NCBI RefSeq assembly: GCF_914484835.1
Contig: NZ_CAJZAR010000046.1
Span: forward strand, 52,458 to 116,457
Direction: 5' to 3'
DNA length: 64,000 nucleotides
DNA from: Paraburkholderia tropica
Lineage (GTDB): Bacteria; Pseudomonadota; Gammaproteobacteria; Burkholderiales; Burkholderiaceae
Below, one piece after another: positions 44,005 to 52,276 of the stretch (position 1 is the stretch's first letter; the number at the start of each line of letters is the position of its first letter). The notes under the pieces were generated by a model. That model was not told where the DNA came from, did no database searches, and was given only the letters and a program-made list of their open reading frames with translations. The position numbers and the translations under genes were made by a program.

Positions 44005-44710
44005 AACCCAGGGCGTCGAAAAACAATTCGGCGCGAATCATGTGCTCAAGGGCATCGACCTCAGCGTGGAGCGAGGCCAGGTCGTGAGCATCATCGGCCG
44101 CAGCGGATCCGGAAAAAGCACGTTCCTGCGCGCGCTCAACGGTCTCGAAAGCATCGACGCAGGTTCGATCGAAATCGACGGCGAACACGTCGATGCACGC
44201 CACGCCGACCTGCGCGCACTGCGGCTGAAGGTCGGCATGGTGTTCCAGCAATACAACCTCTTCCCGCATCTCACGGCCGGGCAGAACGTGATGCTCGCAC
44301 AGACGGTGGTCAAGAAAATGTCACGCGCCCAGGCGCGCGAGACCGCGCAGCAGATGCTCGAACGCGTGGGACTCGGCAACAAGTTCGACGCGCTTCCCGA
44401 TCAGCTTTCGGGTGGCCAGCAGCAGCGCGTGGCGATCGCCCGCGCGCTGGCGATGAAGCCGAGCGTGCTGCTGTGCGATGAAATCACCTCGGCGCTCGAC
44501 CCCGAACTCGTGGGCGAGGTGCTGAGCGTGGTGGAAAGTCTCGCGCGCGAACACATGACGCTCATTATGGTCACGCACGAAATGCGTTTCGCGCGAGCGG
44601 TGAGCGATACCGTCGTCTTCATGCACGAAGGCCGCGTGTGGGAGAGCGGGCCGCCGGAAGCCATTTTCGAGCGGCCGTCGACGGTGGAATTGCAGCGCTT
44701 CATTCAATAG
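43991..44710 (+). CDS. Polar amino acid ABC transporter, ATP-binding protein
   Basis: A 239-residue ATPase of the GlnQ/HisP family. Walker A is GRSGSGKST, the ABC signature is LSGGQQQR, and Walker B is VLLCDEITSALD, followed by the switch His in MVTHEM. It powers the transporter from the cytosolic side. AGGA lies at nine bases before ATG 43991. It is the last gene of the operon and is followed by a 700-bp gap. Confidence 0.94.
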   Translation: MPLVKTQGVEKQFGANHVLKGIDLSVERGQVVSIIGRSGSGKSTFLRALNGLESIDAGSIEIDGEHVDARHADLRALRLKVGMVFQQYNLFPHLTAGQNVMLAQTVVKKMSRAQARETAQQMLERVGLGNKFDALPDQLSGGQQQRVAIARALAMKPSVLLCDEITSALDPELVGEVLSVVESLAREHMTLIMVTHEMRFARAVSDTVVFMHEGRVWESGPPEAIFERPSTVELQRFIQ

Positions 44711-45424
44711 CGCGGTGCATCGGCGATACGTGCAATAACCTCATTAAGCGCCGCAGATTTCCGCGTCTCACATCCTCTTCGGCCAATCATGAAATGTCTT
44801 TCTACTGGCTGATGCCGCCATTGCGCAGTGACTGACACGATCTACGCGTGCGTTCCTCAAATCAAGGGCTGAGGAACGCCGTTGCAGCCTACTCTCCGCG
44901 CCGCTCCTGATCCCGACACTACGATCAGGATGACTACACGTCTCTTTCCCGCTTCACTGGATAATCGTGACCGTCACCGATTCAGGTGACGTTCACTTCG
45001 CCTGTCTTGCGAAAATTTCCCGCACGCCGGGAAAGACATCGAAAACCCGAAACAATGGCCTGGCGACAAAATCGGATTGCGTCACAAGGCCCATCGATCT
45101 TCGCCGCCGCATAGGGCTGCATTCTTTCGCATCCCTTTCTCCCGCGCCCCCTGTAGTCCACACCCCGCGATTTCGCGAGCCATGCCTTGAAACAAGGCAC
45201 ATTACGCATCTTGCATGACCGCTCGCCAGCCGGCGGTCCGCTTATGCGCGATGCAATGCGCCCCGCATCGTTCGTTCATTCCTCGCGTACCGCACGCATT
45301 CGCTGCGTTTGCAATACTCACTATCAACATTGACAGGGTCAAGGCGCTGACCCTTCACATCCGGCATGACAGGACGTTTCCGCGAGGGGGTCACCAGACA
45401 ACATTACGACAAGGCAAGGACGTC
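44711..45424. other. Long intergenic region at the left edge of the R-body locus
   Basis: About 714 bp without a gene I can support. Short open frames on both strands around 44970-45215 lack ribosome sites and codon bias. The GC content looks lower than in the flanking genes. The right end holds TTGACA (45330-45335) and the palindrome described at 45336-45353. The region marks the step from a housekeeping transporter to the accessory locus. Confidence 0.5.
45336..45353 (+). promoter_or_regulatory. Palindrome upstream of the CRP/FNR-like gene
   Basis: GGGTCA-N6-TGACCC, a perfect 6-bp inverted repeat with the size and spacing of CRP/FNR-family sites. It starts just after a TTGACA hexamer (45330-45335) and ends 71 bp before the start codon, so it may be an autoregulatory site. 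Confidence 0.5.
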
Positions 45425-46102
45425 ATGCCAGCCGCCAAAGACCATTACGGGGTTCGCTCATTTGCGTTGCTACAGGGGCTGCCCGAATCACTCATGCAGC
45501 ATATCGACGAGCACCTCACGCCCTGGCCCGCGCACCGCAGCCGGCTGTTGTTCTTCAAGGGCGACGCAGAAAATTTCGTGGCGCTTGTCCATCGCGGACA
45601 CATCTATCACACGCTGCACGAACCGGGCGGGCGAGAACTCATCCTGGACTACACGCTCGCGGGCGGGCTCGTCGGCGAGGGTGCGCTGCTGCATCCGCGC
45701 CGACGCAGCTTCAACGCGCAACTGAGCCCCGACTGCGAGATATCGCTGCTGCACGAAACGCATTTCGCCGCGTTGCAGGCCAATCCACTCTTCATGCTGC
45801 GCGTCCAGCAACTGCTCTGCAACCGCCTAGAACAATTGAGCGATTTCGTCGAATCGGCCTGTCTGTATCGACTCGAAGCGCGGCTCGCGCGCCATCTGCT
45901 TACGCGCATGGACGACGGCGAGCGTCACGAAGTCCGCCTGCCCGGCAATCAAAGCATCATGGCCGCGATGCTCAACGTAAGCCGCCCGCGCCTCAATACG
46001 CTGCTGCAACGCTGGCAACGCGAAGGTCTGATCCGGCCGCACGCACGCACGTTATGCATCGAAAATCCCGAACGCCTTCGCCACATTGCGGCGGCCCGAT
46101 GA
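45425..46102 (+). CDS. CRP/FNR-like regulator of the R-body locus
   Basis: A 225-residue protein from ATG 45425 with AAGGA before it. The N-terminal cyclic-nucleotide-binding-like beta barrel (about 20-130) is followed by a helix-turn-helix (about 170-215, GNQSIMAAMLNVSRPRLNTLLQRWQREGLI). The FNR cysteine motif is missing and the cAMP-contact pattern RE...A.R is not intact, so its signal is unknown. The sigma-factor gene and the reb genes follow in the same direction. In Azorhizobium a CRP/FNR-type protein is reported to activate reb genes, which supports a like role. Confidence 0.85.
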   Translation: MPAAKDHYGVRSFALLQGLPESLMQHIDEHLTPWPAHRSRLLFFKGDAENFVALVHRGHIYHTLHEPGGRELILDYTLAGGLVGEGALLHPRRRSFNAQLSPDCEISLLHETHFAALQANPLFMLRVQQLLCNRLEQLSDFVESACLYRLEARLARHLLTRMDDGERHEVRLPGNQSIMAAMLNVSRPRLNTLLQRWQREGLIRPHARTLCIENPERLRHIAAAR

Positions 46103-46200
46103 AGCACATTGCGCGGGCGTCGAGCACGTTGTTACGTACGCAACTGATTTCCTCATACGATTGGCCGGATTCTGCGGATTCCACCCACGGAGGACGCAGA

Positions 46201-46755
46201 ATGAACATCACAACTTATGCCGGCGACGAGACCACGGCCTACCGCGAGCAATTCGATTGCACCTGGCGGGACGTGCAAGGCAAGCTGCGCAGACGCGCGC
46301 GTCTGCTATGCAAGGGCGATCCTTCGCGCGCCGACGATCTCCTCTCCGACACCGCGCTGAAAGTGCATCTCTACATGCAGCGCTCCCCGGATCGCGTCAA
46401 GAATCTCGCCGGCTTTTTCTTCCTCGCGCTCAACCACGCGTTTCTCGATCATGCACGCCGACGCAGCCGCGAGGATCGCGTGATCGAGCACGGCAGCGAA
46501 TGGGAAGACGAGCAATGCATTGCCATCGCCGATCGTGCGCCGCCCATCGAACAGCAACTCGCGCTCAAGCAGCAACTTGCTCGCATGGAGAAGGCCGTCG
46601 CTGAACTCGCGCCCGCGCAACGCACGCTGTTCGCCCTGAAATTCGAGGATGAACTGGCGTATCCGCAAATCGCCGATGCGCTTGGCATCAGCGAAGCGCT
46701 CGCGCGCAAGCGCGTCGAACTGCTGCGCAAAAAGCTGCGCCAGAAACTCGACTAG
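46201..46755 (+). CDS. Small sigma-70-family (ECF-like) sigma factor
   Basis: A 184-residue protein with region 2 at about 25-90 (SRADDLLSDTALKVHLYM...FLDHARRRSRED) and region 4 at about 125-180 (ELAPAQRTLFALKFEDELAYPQIADALGISEALARKRVELLRKKL). Regions 1 and 3 are absent, as in ECF factors. No anti-sigma gene is adjacent. The start ATG 46201 has GGAGG at seven bases. It is 98 bp after the CRP-like gene and 142 bp before the first reb gene, and so may direct transcription of the locus. Confidence 0.88.
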   Translation: MNITTYAGDETTAYREQFDCTWRDVQGKLRRRARLLCKGDPSRADDLLSDTALKVHLYMQRSPDRVKNLAGFFFLALNHAFLDHARRRSREDRVIEHGSEWEDEQCIAIADRAPPIEQQLALKQQLARMEKAVAELAPAQRTLFALKFEDELAYPQIADALGISEALARKRVELLRKKLRQKLD

Positions 46756-46897
46756 GCGAGCCTCGCCGGTCTGCTTCGCAACGCTCACCGACCTTCACAA
46801 GCGCGCCGACGACACGTCCGTATTCATGCAAACCACGCAGCGCGGCGCCAGTCGACTCGCGCTTTTTCCACCCCCATGTCGTACCGAAGGAGTCGTC

Positions 46898-47134
46898 ATG
46901 GCAGACAACACCGCCGTCAACGGCCAGATCACCGACGCCGTCACGCAAACCAACGTCAAGGTCGTGGCCGAAGCCCCGGCCCAGGCGCTTGCCTCGCTCT
47001 ATCAGTTCGCCAGCCATTCGGCGGGCTTGTCGTTGCAGAACGCCGTGCACAGCCAGCAGGCGCTGAACCAGATTTCCAGCGCCGTGATTTCGAAGGCCGT
47101 GACGATGATTCTCGCCGTCGGCGACAAGAGCTGA
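46898..47134 (+). CDS. RebB-family R-body protein (short form)
   Basis: A 78-residue protein with the RebB signature near its start: VNGQITDAVTQTNVKVVAEAPAQ. It aligns through residue about 60 with the three longer reb proteins at 53245-54312 but ends early and lacks their C-terminal MQIYSxDTMA...NLTSLL part. RebB-family proteins are the building blocks of R-bodies, insoluble ribbons that coil inside the cell and can unroll. The short form might start, cap or regulate assembly; this is inference. AAGGAG stands seven bases before ATG 46898. Confidence 0.9.
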   Translation: MADNTAVNGQITDAVTQTNVKVVAEAPAQALASLYQFASHSAGLSLQNAVHSQQALNQISSAVISKAVTMILAVGDKS

Positions 47135-47156
47135 CGCGCGCCAGGAGACCTGAACC

Positions 47157-47858
47157 ATGAGCCTCAAGGACCTCTTTGGCGGCAAGTCCGGCGCGAGCGC
47201 GGTCAGCGCAACGCCGGCCACGCCGCCGCCCGTCGCGCCAGCCGAGCCGCCCTCGCCACCCTCACCGCCCTCATCGTCGCCTGCGGCGAACGCTAGCGCC
47301 TCGCCCACCGCGGACAACGCTGGCGCGAGCGCCGCCAGTCAAAACGGCAGTAGCACGAACAGCGGCGCAGCGACGCCGCCCGCAAGCGCGCCAACCAGCC
47401 CGCTTGCGGGTTTCACCGAGCAGATGCAAAGCGCCTCGGCGGCGCCCGCGACCGACGCGCTCAACAGTCAGATCGTGCAGGCGGTCCAGTTGAGCAACGC
47501 CGAGACGACCGCCTACGCGAGCAGCCAGATCGCAGCCGGTCCAAACATGATGATCAGCCAGGCGAGCGGACTCGTCGCGCAGTCGGCCGCGAACTACTTC
47601 GACGGCGCGAGCAAGCTCGCGCTCGCCAGCAAGAGCGTGCTGCTCAAGAACATGACCGAGAAGCTGCTCCAGGAAGACATCAAGGGCGCGGCAGAAGATG
47701 CGCTCGGCGTACTGATCACCGATCTGCTGGTGGGCACGGCAGCGGCCGTCGCGGCGGCCGCGGGCGCCATCGAAGGCGAGTCCGCGCATTTCGCACTCGA
47801 AAAGATCGACCAGAGCATCAACAAGTATCAGTCGCTGCTGGACCGCAAAGGCGGCTAG
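47157..47858 (+). CDS. Large Reb-like protein with Pro/Ala/Ser-rich leader
   Basis: A 233-residue protein. Residues about 10-95 are a Pro/Ala/Ser/Asn-rich, surely disordered stretch. Residues about 103-165 (LNSQIVQAVQLSNAETTAYA...) align with the RebB core: NSQI, AV, N, and the later Ser/Gln-rich helix. A Gly/Ala-rich hydrophobic helix follows (about 185-212). It starts 22 bp after the short reb gene, so they are cotranscribed. It may be an R-body tether, tip or membrane-contact subunit; the domain call is by eye and the role is inferred. Confidence 0.7.
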   Translation: MSLKDLFGGKSGASAVSATPATPPPVAPAEPPSPPSPPSSSPAANASASPTADNAGASAASQNGSSTNSGAATPPASAPTSPLAGFTEQMQSASAAPATDALNSQIVQAVQLSNAETTAYASSQIAAGPNMMISQASGLVAQSAANYFDGASKLALASKSVLLKNMTEKLLQEDIKGAAEDALGVLITDLLVGTAAAVAAAAGAIEGESAHFALEKIDQSINKYQSLLDRKGG

Positions 47859-47887
47859 GCGACCCATCTCATCGACAGGAGAACGAC

Positions 47888-49303
47888 ATGCTCGACCTAC
47901 ATTCGCTCGTGCTCGGCGGCGGCGGCGCCAAAGGCGTGGTCTACCCCAAGGCACTCCAGAAATTGCATCGCGACCGCCAGATCGACCTGCGCGCCGTGCC
48001 CCACGTGGCGGGCGCGAGCGCAGGCGCGCTGACCGGCTTTATCCTCGCGCTCGGCGGCACGCCCGAAGCGATCGCGCGCCTTTCGCCGACCATCACCGAA
48101 GCGCTGCCCTTCGCCACCAAATCGTTCGCGAATCGCAGCGAAACGCGCATCGCCCTGAGCCGCGCGTCGACCGTCGTCGACTACGCAGCCGACAAGCTCG
48201 ACGGCTCGACGATTCCCTCGGTGCTGATGATCTGGGCCGAAACCGCGCTGCTGCAACTGATGCGCCGCATCGTCGAGCAAATCGACCTCGACGACGAAGG
48301 CGACAGCTACCTTGCGCTCGACGGCGAGCGCTATTACCTGAATGAGCTGCACGGGCGCGGCATGGGCTTCTTCTGGGACTACGACGTCGACCCGGGCGGC
48401 CCGCATATCGCCGCGCTGCGCACCGCGCTGATGACCGGCCTGCGCGATCTGCGGCGCTTCGGCTGCTATCTCGTCAGCACACATCACCGCATCGTCACAC
48501 TGCTGCGCGACGCGGGCATCGACGCCGGCTGGAAGCACCTGAGCGTCACGCTCACACGGCTCTATTCGGCACAAGTCGACAGCGCGGCACGCGCCGAGAC
48601 CTTCGGTTCGCTCAACTATGTATCGACGCTGTTGCCGCCGGGCGCAGGGACGTCCGAGCGCAATCCCGTCCACAAGGCATTCGTGCGTCACGAGGGCGTT
48701 TGCCTGCTCGCGGCCGCGCAGGCGAGCGGCGCCTTTCCGCTGCTGTTCGCCGCGCCGCCGCTCGGGCCGTCACCGTCGCTGCGCGACTTCCTCTACACCG
48801 ATGGCGGCTGCATGAGCAACATGCCCATCGAAGCGCCGATCTTCGCCGATAGCATCATCGGCAGGCCGACTGCTGAGCGCGACATCCTCGCACTCGGCCT
48901 CAACGACGGAGACGAAGCGAGCAGCCTGCCGTCCGCGTGGCAGATGTGGGCGGTGCAGCGCCTGATGCTGCCGTCGGCGCACAAGACCATCGTCGTGCCC
49001 GCCGACGATTCGTTCTACGCGAGCGCGCGGCGCGACATCTGCAGCACGCCACCCGCGGCGAAAACCGAGCACGGTGCGTTGTTTCGCTTCAGCATGAAGC
49101 CCGAAGGGGACTACCGTATTTTCTACGCGAGCAAACTGCCGGACGCACCGATTTCGCTGACGGCGGAAATCCCGATGGGCACGCAAAGCCGTGGTGTGCA
49201 GAACGCCATCGACGAGTACGCGGACAGCATGGCACGCAATCTCGCGCTGCTCGTGCAGCAGGCCGGACAGCAACGCGGCGGCCTCGTGTGGGGCGGATTG
49301 TAA
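47888..49303 (+). CDS. Patatin-like phospholipase
   Basis: A 471-residue lipid acyl hydrolase. All catalytic elements of patatin are present: the oxyanion loop GGGGAKG (10-16), the nucleophile Ser44 in GASAG, and the catalytic Asp305 in DGG. There is no signal peptide or membrane segment, so it is cytosolic unless released or injected. Bacterial patatins include toxins such as ExoU. It is 29 bp after the Reb-like gene and its position inside the R-body locus makes it a candidate toxic cargo. A long hairpin follows the stop. Confidence 0.92.
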   Translation: MLDLHSLVLGGGGAKGVVYPKALQKLHRDRQIDLRAVPHVAGASAGALTGFILALGGTPEAIARLSPTITEALPFATKSFANRSETRIALSRASTVVDYAADKLDGSTIPSVLMIWAETALLQLMRRIVEQIDLDDEGDSYLALDGERYYLNELHGRGMGFFWDYDVDPGGPHIAALRTALMTGLRDLRRFGCYLVSTHHRIVTLLRDAGIDAGWKHLSVTLTRLYSAQVDSAARAETFGSLNYVSTLLPPGAGTSERNPVHKAFVRHEGVCLLAAAQASGAFPLLFAAPPLGPSPSLRDFLYTDGGCMSNMPIEAPIFADSIIGRPTAERDILALGLNDGDEASSLPSAWQMWAVQRLMLPSAHKTIVVPADDSFYASARRDICSTPPAAKTEHGALFRFSMKPEGDYRIFYASKLPDAPISLTAEIPMGTQSRGVQNAIDEYADSMARNLALLVQQAGQQRGGLVWGGL

Positions 49304-49333
49304 GCGCCCACGGACGTGAGTCCATCGCCCAGG

Positions 49334-49364
49334 TTGTGCTTGCGCGCACGGCGCGCGAGCACAA
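49334..49364 (+). terminator. Long hairpin after the patatin gene
   Basis: Arms 49334-49347 and 49351-49364 pair over 14 bp with one G-U pair and a three-base loop. No T run follows. It may be a partial terminator dividing the locus into two expression units, because the next gene has 195 bp of upstream space. Confidence 0.6.
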
Positions 49365-49498
49365 CGAGCGCTACACCGCCTCATGAAAATACTTCGTTAT
49401 CCGATTGATCCTGCATCGATAAAAAACCGCGCTTCACAGCGACTTACCGTGCGCGTTCCTTTCAGCAACCGCTTCGCAGTTTTCACGGATCGACCGAC

Positions 49499-49966
49499 AT
49501 GCCTCCCCCCGCACCGGAATCGCGCCCCGAAGCGCCCCGAACGGGCGGCTTGCCCTCGCTGAGCAGAAGTCCGATTCATCTGCTATCCGCACTCGTCACG
49601 GTATCCGTCGACAAGCTCTGGGACAGCATGTTGCTCGACATGGTCAAACCCATGCCGCTCGAACAGAAAGCACATTTCCTGCTGATCGTGGGGCTGTTGC
49701 TGTTCGTCGTCACCTCGGTCAGCACCACGCTCACGCAGTCGCGGGTCGACACGGACTCGCCCGGCGTCGCGCTCGCCAAGGGACTGGCCATGGGCGTGCT
49801 GGCCAGCCTGCCCTACACCTTCAGCGCGACGGAAATGGGAATGCTGTTCATCGGCTGGTCGGGCATCAACGAGTTGCAGAAGCAGAGCCAGAAGCATCGG
49901 CGAGAGCCGAACCCGGATCACCCCTCTTCCCTCACCCAACAGGAGAACGTCCCGTGGATTCGCTAA
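49499..49966 (+). CDS. Two-helix membrane protein (holin-like candidate)
   Basis: A 155-residue protein with a Pro-rich N-terminus, an amphipathic stretch (about 27-50), a first membrane helix (about 60-79), a second hydrophobic stretch (about 89-120) and a charged tail with KKxRR-like residues (QKQSQKHRREPNP). The size, two helices and basic tail resemble holins, which open the inner membrane for lysozymes; a lysozyme is encoded 1.8 kb downstream. No holin family match is claimed. The stop overlaps the next gene by 13 bp. Confidence 0.65.
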   Translation: MPPPAPESRPEAPRTGGLPSLSRSPIHLLSALVTVSVDKLWDSMLLDMVKPMPLEQKAHFLLIVGLLLFVVTSVSTTLTQSRVDTDSPGVALAKGLAMGVLASLPYTFSATEMGMLFIGWSGINELQKQSQKHRREPNPDHPSSLTQQENVPWIR

Positions 49967-51063
49967 TGACCCTGTCACGACGCTTCGCCGTCGCGACCCT
50001 CTTCACACTCGGCACACTCGGCACGCTGGCCGCACTCGGCGCGACCTGCGACGACGCGCGGGCCGCGGACGCGCCGCCCTTGCCCGCCCTCGCCGCCGAT
50101 GCCAACCAGGTGACCGTCTCCGGCTTGTCGTCGGGCGCGTTCATGGCCGCGCAATTCAGCGTCGCGTATTCGCAAAGCGTTGCGGGCGCCGGGATCGTCG
50201 CGGGCGGGCCGTTTTACTGCGCAGGGCTCGGCCCGCACGGCGGCCTGGACCACTTTCTGATCAACGCGAGCACGCTCTGCATGACGCCACTGGGCGCCGC
50301 ACCGTCCGGGGCCGCCGCGTTCAAGGCCGCGCAGCGCTTCGCCGACGACGGCTTGATCGACGACGTCGCGAACCTCAAGCGCCAGCGCCTCTATATCTTC
50401 ACGGGCGCCTCGGACAAGATCGTCCTGCCGAAGGTCGTCGCGCAGACCCGCGCGTTCTACCGTAGCGCGGGCGTCCCGGATGCGCAGATCGCCTATGTCG
50501 ACAACATCAACGCCGGTCACGCGCTCATCACCGCGAACCGCAACGACCTGCCCTGCCCGGCCAACGCGCCGCCCAACCTCAACAACTGCGGCTTCGTGCA
50601 ATCGCACGACATCCTGCGCCAGCTTTACGGCGAACTGGAGCGGCCGTCCAGCAAGCTGAGCGGCGAGTTGCTCGACTTCGACCAGACCGAGTTTTTCCAG
50701 GGCCGGCGCACGGGACTGTCCGACGTGGGCCACGTCTACATCCCCGCCGACTGCCTCACGCAGACATGCCGCGTGCACGTCGTCTTTCACGGCTGCACGC
50801 AGGAAGACAGCCGCCTTGGGGATCGCTACTACACGACGACGGGCTACAACCAGCTCGCGGACAGCAATCGCATCATCGTGCTCTACCCGCAGATCCGTAC
50901 CGATGCGCGGCGCAATCCCAAGGGCTGCTGGGACTTCTGGGGCTACACCAGCGACGATCCTGCGCATCCCGACTTCTATATCAAATCGGCCCCGCAAATG
51001 GCCGCCATCGACGCGATGGTCCAACGCTTGCTCAGCGCACGCAACGCAAAGGAGGCACGATGA
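49954..51063 (+). CDS. PHB depolymerase-family esterase, secreted
   Basis: A 369-residue alpha/beta hydrolase starting at GTG 49954 (AGGAG at nine bases). A signal peptide covers about 1-38. The lipase-like box GLSSG has nucleophile Ser59 and lies near the N-terminus, as in the type 2 catalytic domain of poly(3-hydroxybutyrate) depolymerases. The later VVFHGCTQ motif provides the oxyanion region. There is no separate substrate-binding domain. It would cut PHB or other short-chain polyesters outside the inner membrane. Its place in an R-body locus is unexpected. Confidence 0.85.
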   Translation: MDSLMTLSRRFAVATLFTLGTLGTLAALGATCDDARAADAPPLPALAADANQVTVSGLSSGAFMAAQFSVAYSQSVAGAGIVAGGPFYCAGLGPHGGLDHFLINASTLCMTPLGAAPSGAAAFKAAQRFADDGLIDDVANLKRQRLYIFTGASDKIVLPKVVAQTRAFYRSAGVPDAQIAYVDNINAGHALITANRNDLPCPANAPPNLNNCGFVQSHDILRQLYGELERPSSKLSGELLDFDQTEFFQGRRTGLSDVGHVYIPADCLTQTCRVHVVFHGCTQEDSRLGDRYYTTTGYNQLADSNRIIVLYPQIRTDARRNPKGCWDFWGYTSDDPAHPDFYIKSAPQMAAIDAMVQRLLSARNAKEAR

Positions 51064-51707
51064 ACACGTCGACTTCGCATCACACCACGGCCGCCGCGAA
51101 TGGCGATCAGGCAGCGAGCGCGACGGTTGCGCCCGCGTGCGGACCGCTTGCGGCCACGATGTTCGGGCCGATCGCGGGCGCACTCATGGAGCCGTTTCTC
51201 GAAGCGCTGGTGCGCTACGTGCCCGCGCCGATGCTTGCGGCCCAGCCGCCGTCGGCGGCGCAATGGAAGCCAGCGCTCAAAGCTGCGCTCGACTGGCGCG
51301 AGGCCCTCGTCGAGCGCATCGAAGAAAACGCGTGGCAATGGCCGCGCGCCTGGCATCTTCGCAACGACACCGCCGGGCTCGTCGAATTCGGACGGCAAGT
51401 CGCGCTGACCACCCATCAACTCAGCAAGCAGTGGCTCGACGCGCAACTGCTGGCAGCGGCGCAATGGCGCGCGCAAGGCTTCGCGCTGCTGCCGCAATGG
51501 CTCGACGCACGCGGCCAGGCCGACGCCGCGCTGATCGCCAACGAGGCCCAGCAGGCGGCGCGCAAGACATGGGATGCCCAGAACGAAGCGCTGATGCAAT
51601 GGTTCGGCGACATTTCCCCTGCGTTTCAGGCGTGCCTTCAGCAATGGCTCGACGACGATCCCGATGAGCGCAGCGCTCCCGAAAACACCGACGCCGACCC
51701 CGCCTGA
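51060..51707 (+). CDS. Helical Trp-rich protein, unknown (phasin-like?)
   Basis: A 215-residue protein overlapping the depolymerase gene by four bases (ATGA). After an Ala/Thr-rich start, it is almost all helix with many Gln, Ala and Trp residues (WREALVERIEENAWQWPRAWHL; QQAARKTWDAQNEALMQWFG). An acidic tail ends it. The pattern recalls proteins that coat polyhydroxyalkanoate granules (phasins), which would suit the neighbour, but I see no diagnostic motif. Translational coupling indicates that it works with the depolymerase. Confidence 0.6.
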   Translation: MNTSTSHHTTAAANGDQAASATVAPACGPLAATMFGPIAGALMEPFLEALVRYVPAPMLAAQPPSAAQWKPALKAALDWREALVERIEENAWQWPRAWHLRNDTAGLVEFGRQVALTTHQLSKQWLDAQLLAAAQWRAQGFALLPQWLDARGQADAALIANEAQQAARKTWDAQNEALMQWFGDISPAFQACLQQWLDDDPDERSAPENTDADPA

Positions 51708-51742
51708 CCCGGCCCCTACGACAAGATCGCCGAGGAACCATC

Positions 51743-52183
51743 ATGAAAGTCAACTCCGCTGGTATCTTACTCATCAAGCAGTACGAAGGACTTTTTCTGA
51801 TCACTTACGCCGATGTGGTGGGCGTATTGACGATCGGATACGGACACACGGGTGCCGACGTGAAGCCGGGACTGATCATCACGCAGACGCAAGCCGACCA
51901 GCTACTCGACGACGACCTCGCTCGCTTCGAAAAGGGCGTTAGCCGTCTCGCACGCGTGCCGCTCAATCCGAATCAGTTTTCGGCGCTCGTGAGTTTCAGC
52001 TTCAACCTCGGGCTCGGCAATCTTGGCAATTCGACGCTGCTGCGCGACCTGAACCGGGGCGACTACGCGGCCGCCGCGAACCAGTTTCCACGCTGGGACC
52101 GGGCCGGTGGCCGCGAGTTGCCGGGTCTGCTGAAACGGCGTCGGGCCGAACAGGCGCTGTTCCTGACGCCACTCGCAGGCTGA
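51743..52183 (+). CDS. T4-type lysozyme (GH24 endolysin)
   Basis: A 146-residue muramidase. The T4 lysozyme catalytic triad Glu-8aa-Asp-5aa-Thr is intact as Glu15, Asp24 and Thr30, within KQYEG and TIGYGHTG. The C-terminal LLKRRRAEQALFL helix also fits. There is no signal peptide, so it needs a holin-like pore or cell damage to reach the wall. No other phage gene is nearby, so it seems recruited to the R-body locus and not part of a prophage. It would release R-bodies by lysing the cell. Confidence 0.92.
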   Translation: MKVNSAGILLIKQYEGLFLITYADVVGVLTIGYGHTGADVKPGLIITQTQADQLLDDDLARFEKGVSRLARVPLNPNQFSALVSFSFNLGLGNLGNSTLLRDLNRGDYAAAANQFPRWDRAGGRELPGLLKRRRAEQALFLTPLAG

Positions 52184-52276
52184 GCGTTCACAACCCATGC
52201 ACACGCAGCGTCCTGAGCACGACAGGCGTGCACGCTTTGCGTCTGTCCCGTCACGTTCACTCCCGGAGAAACCACC

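Noticed and set aside
44967..45218. Short frames on both strands in the gap before the R-body locus
   Set aside because: Neither has a ribosome site, codon bias or a sensible protein pattern; the two overlap on opposite strands.
45425..46102. Second oxygen-sensing FNR
   Set aside because: The CX2CX5C cluster motif of FNR is absent, so it cannot be called an iron-sulfur FNR.
51743..52183. Prophage remnant around the lysozyme
   Set aside because: No integrase, capsid, tail, repressor or attachment repeat was found; the neighbours are reb-linked genes.
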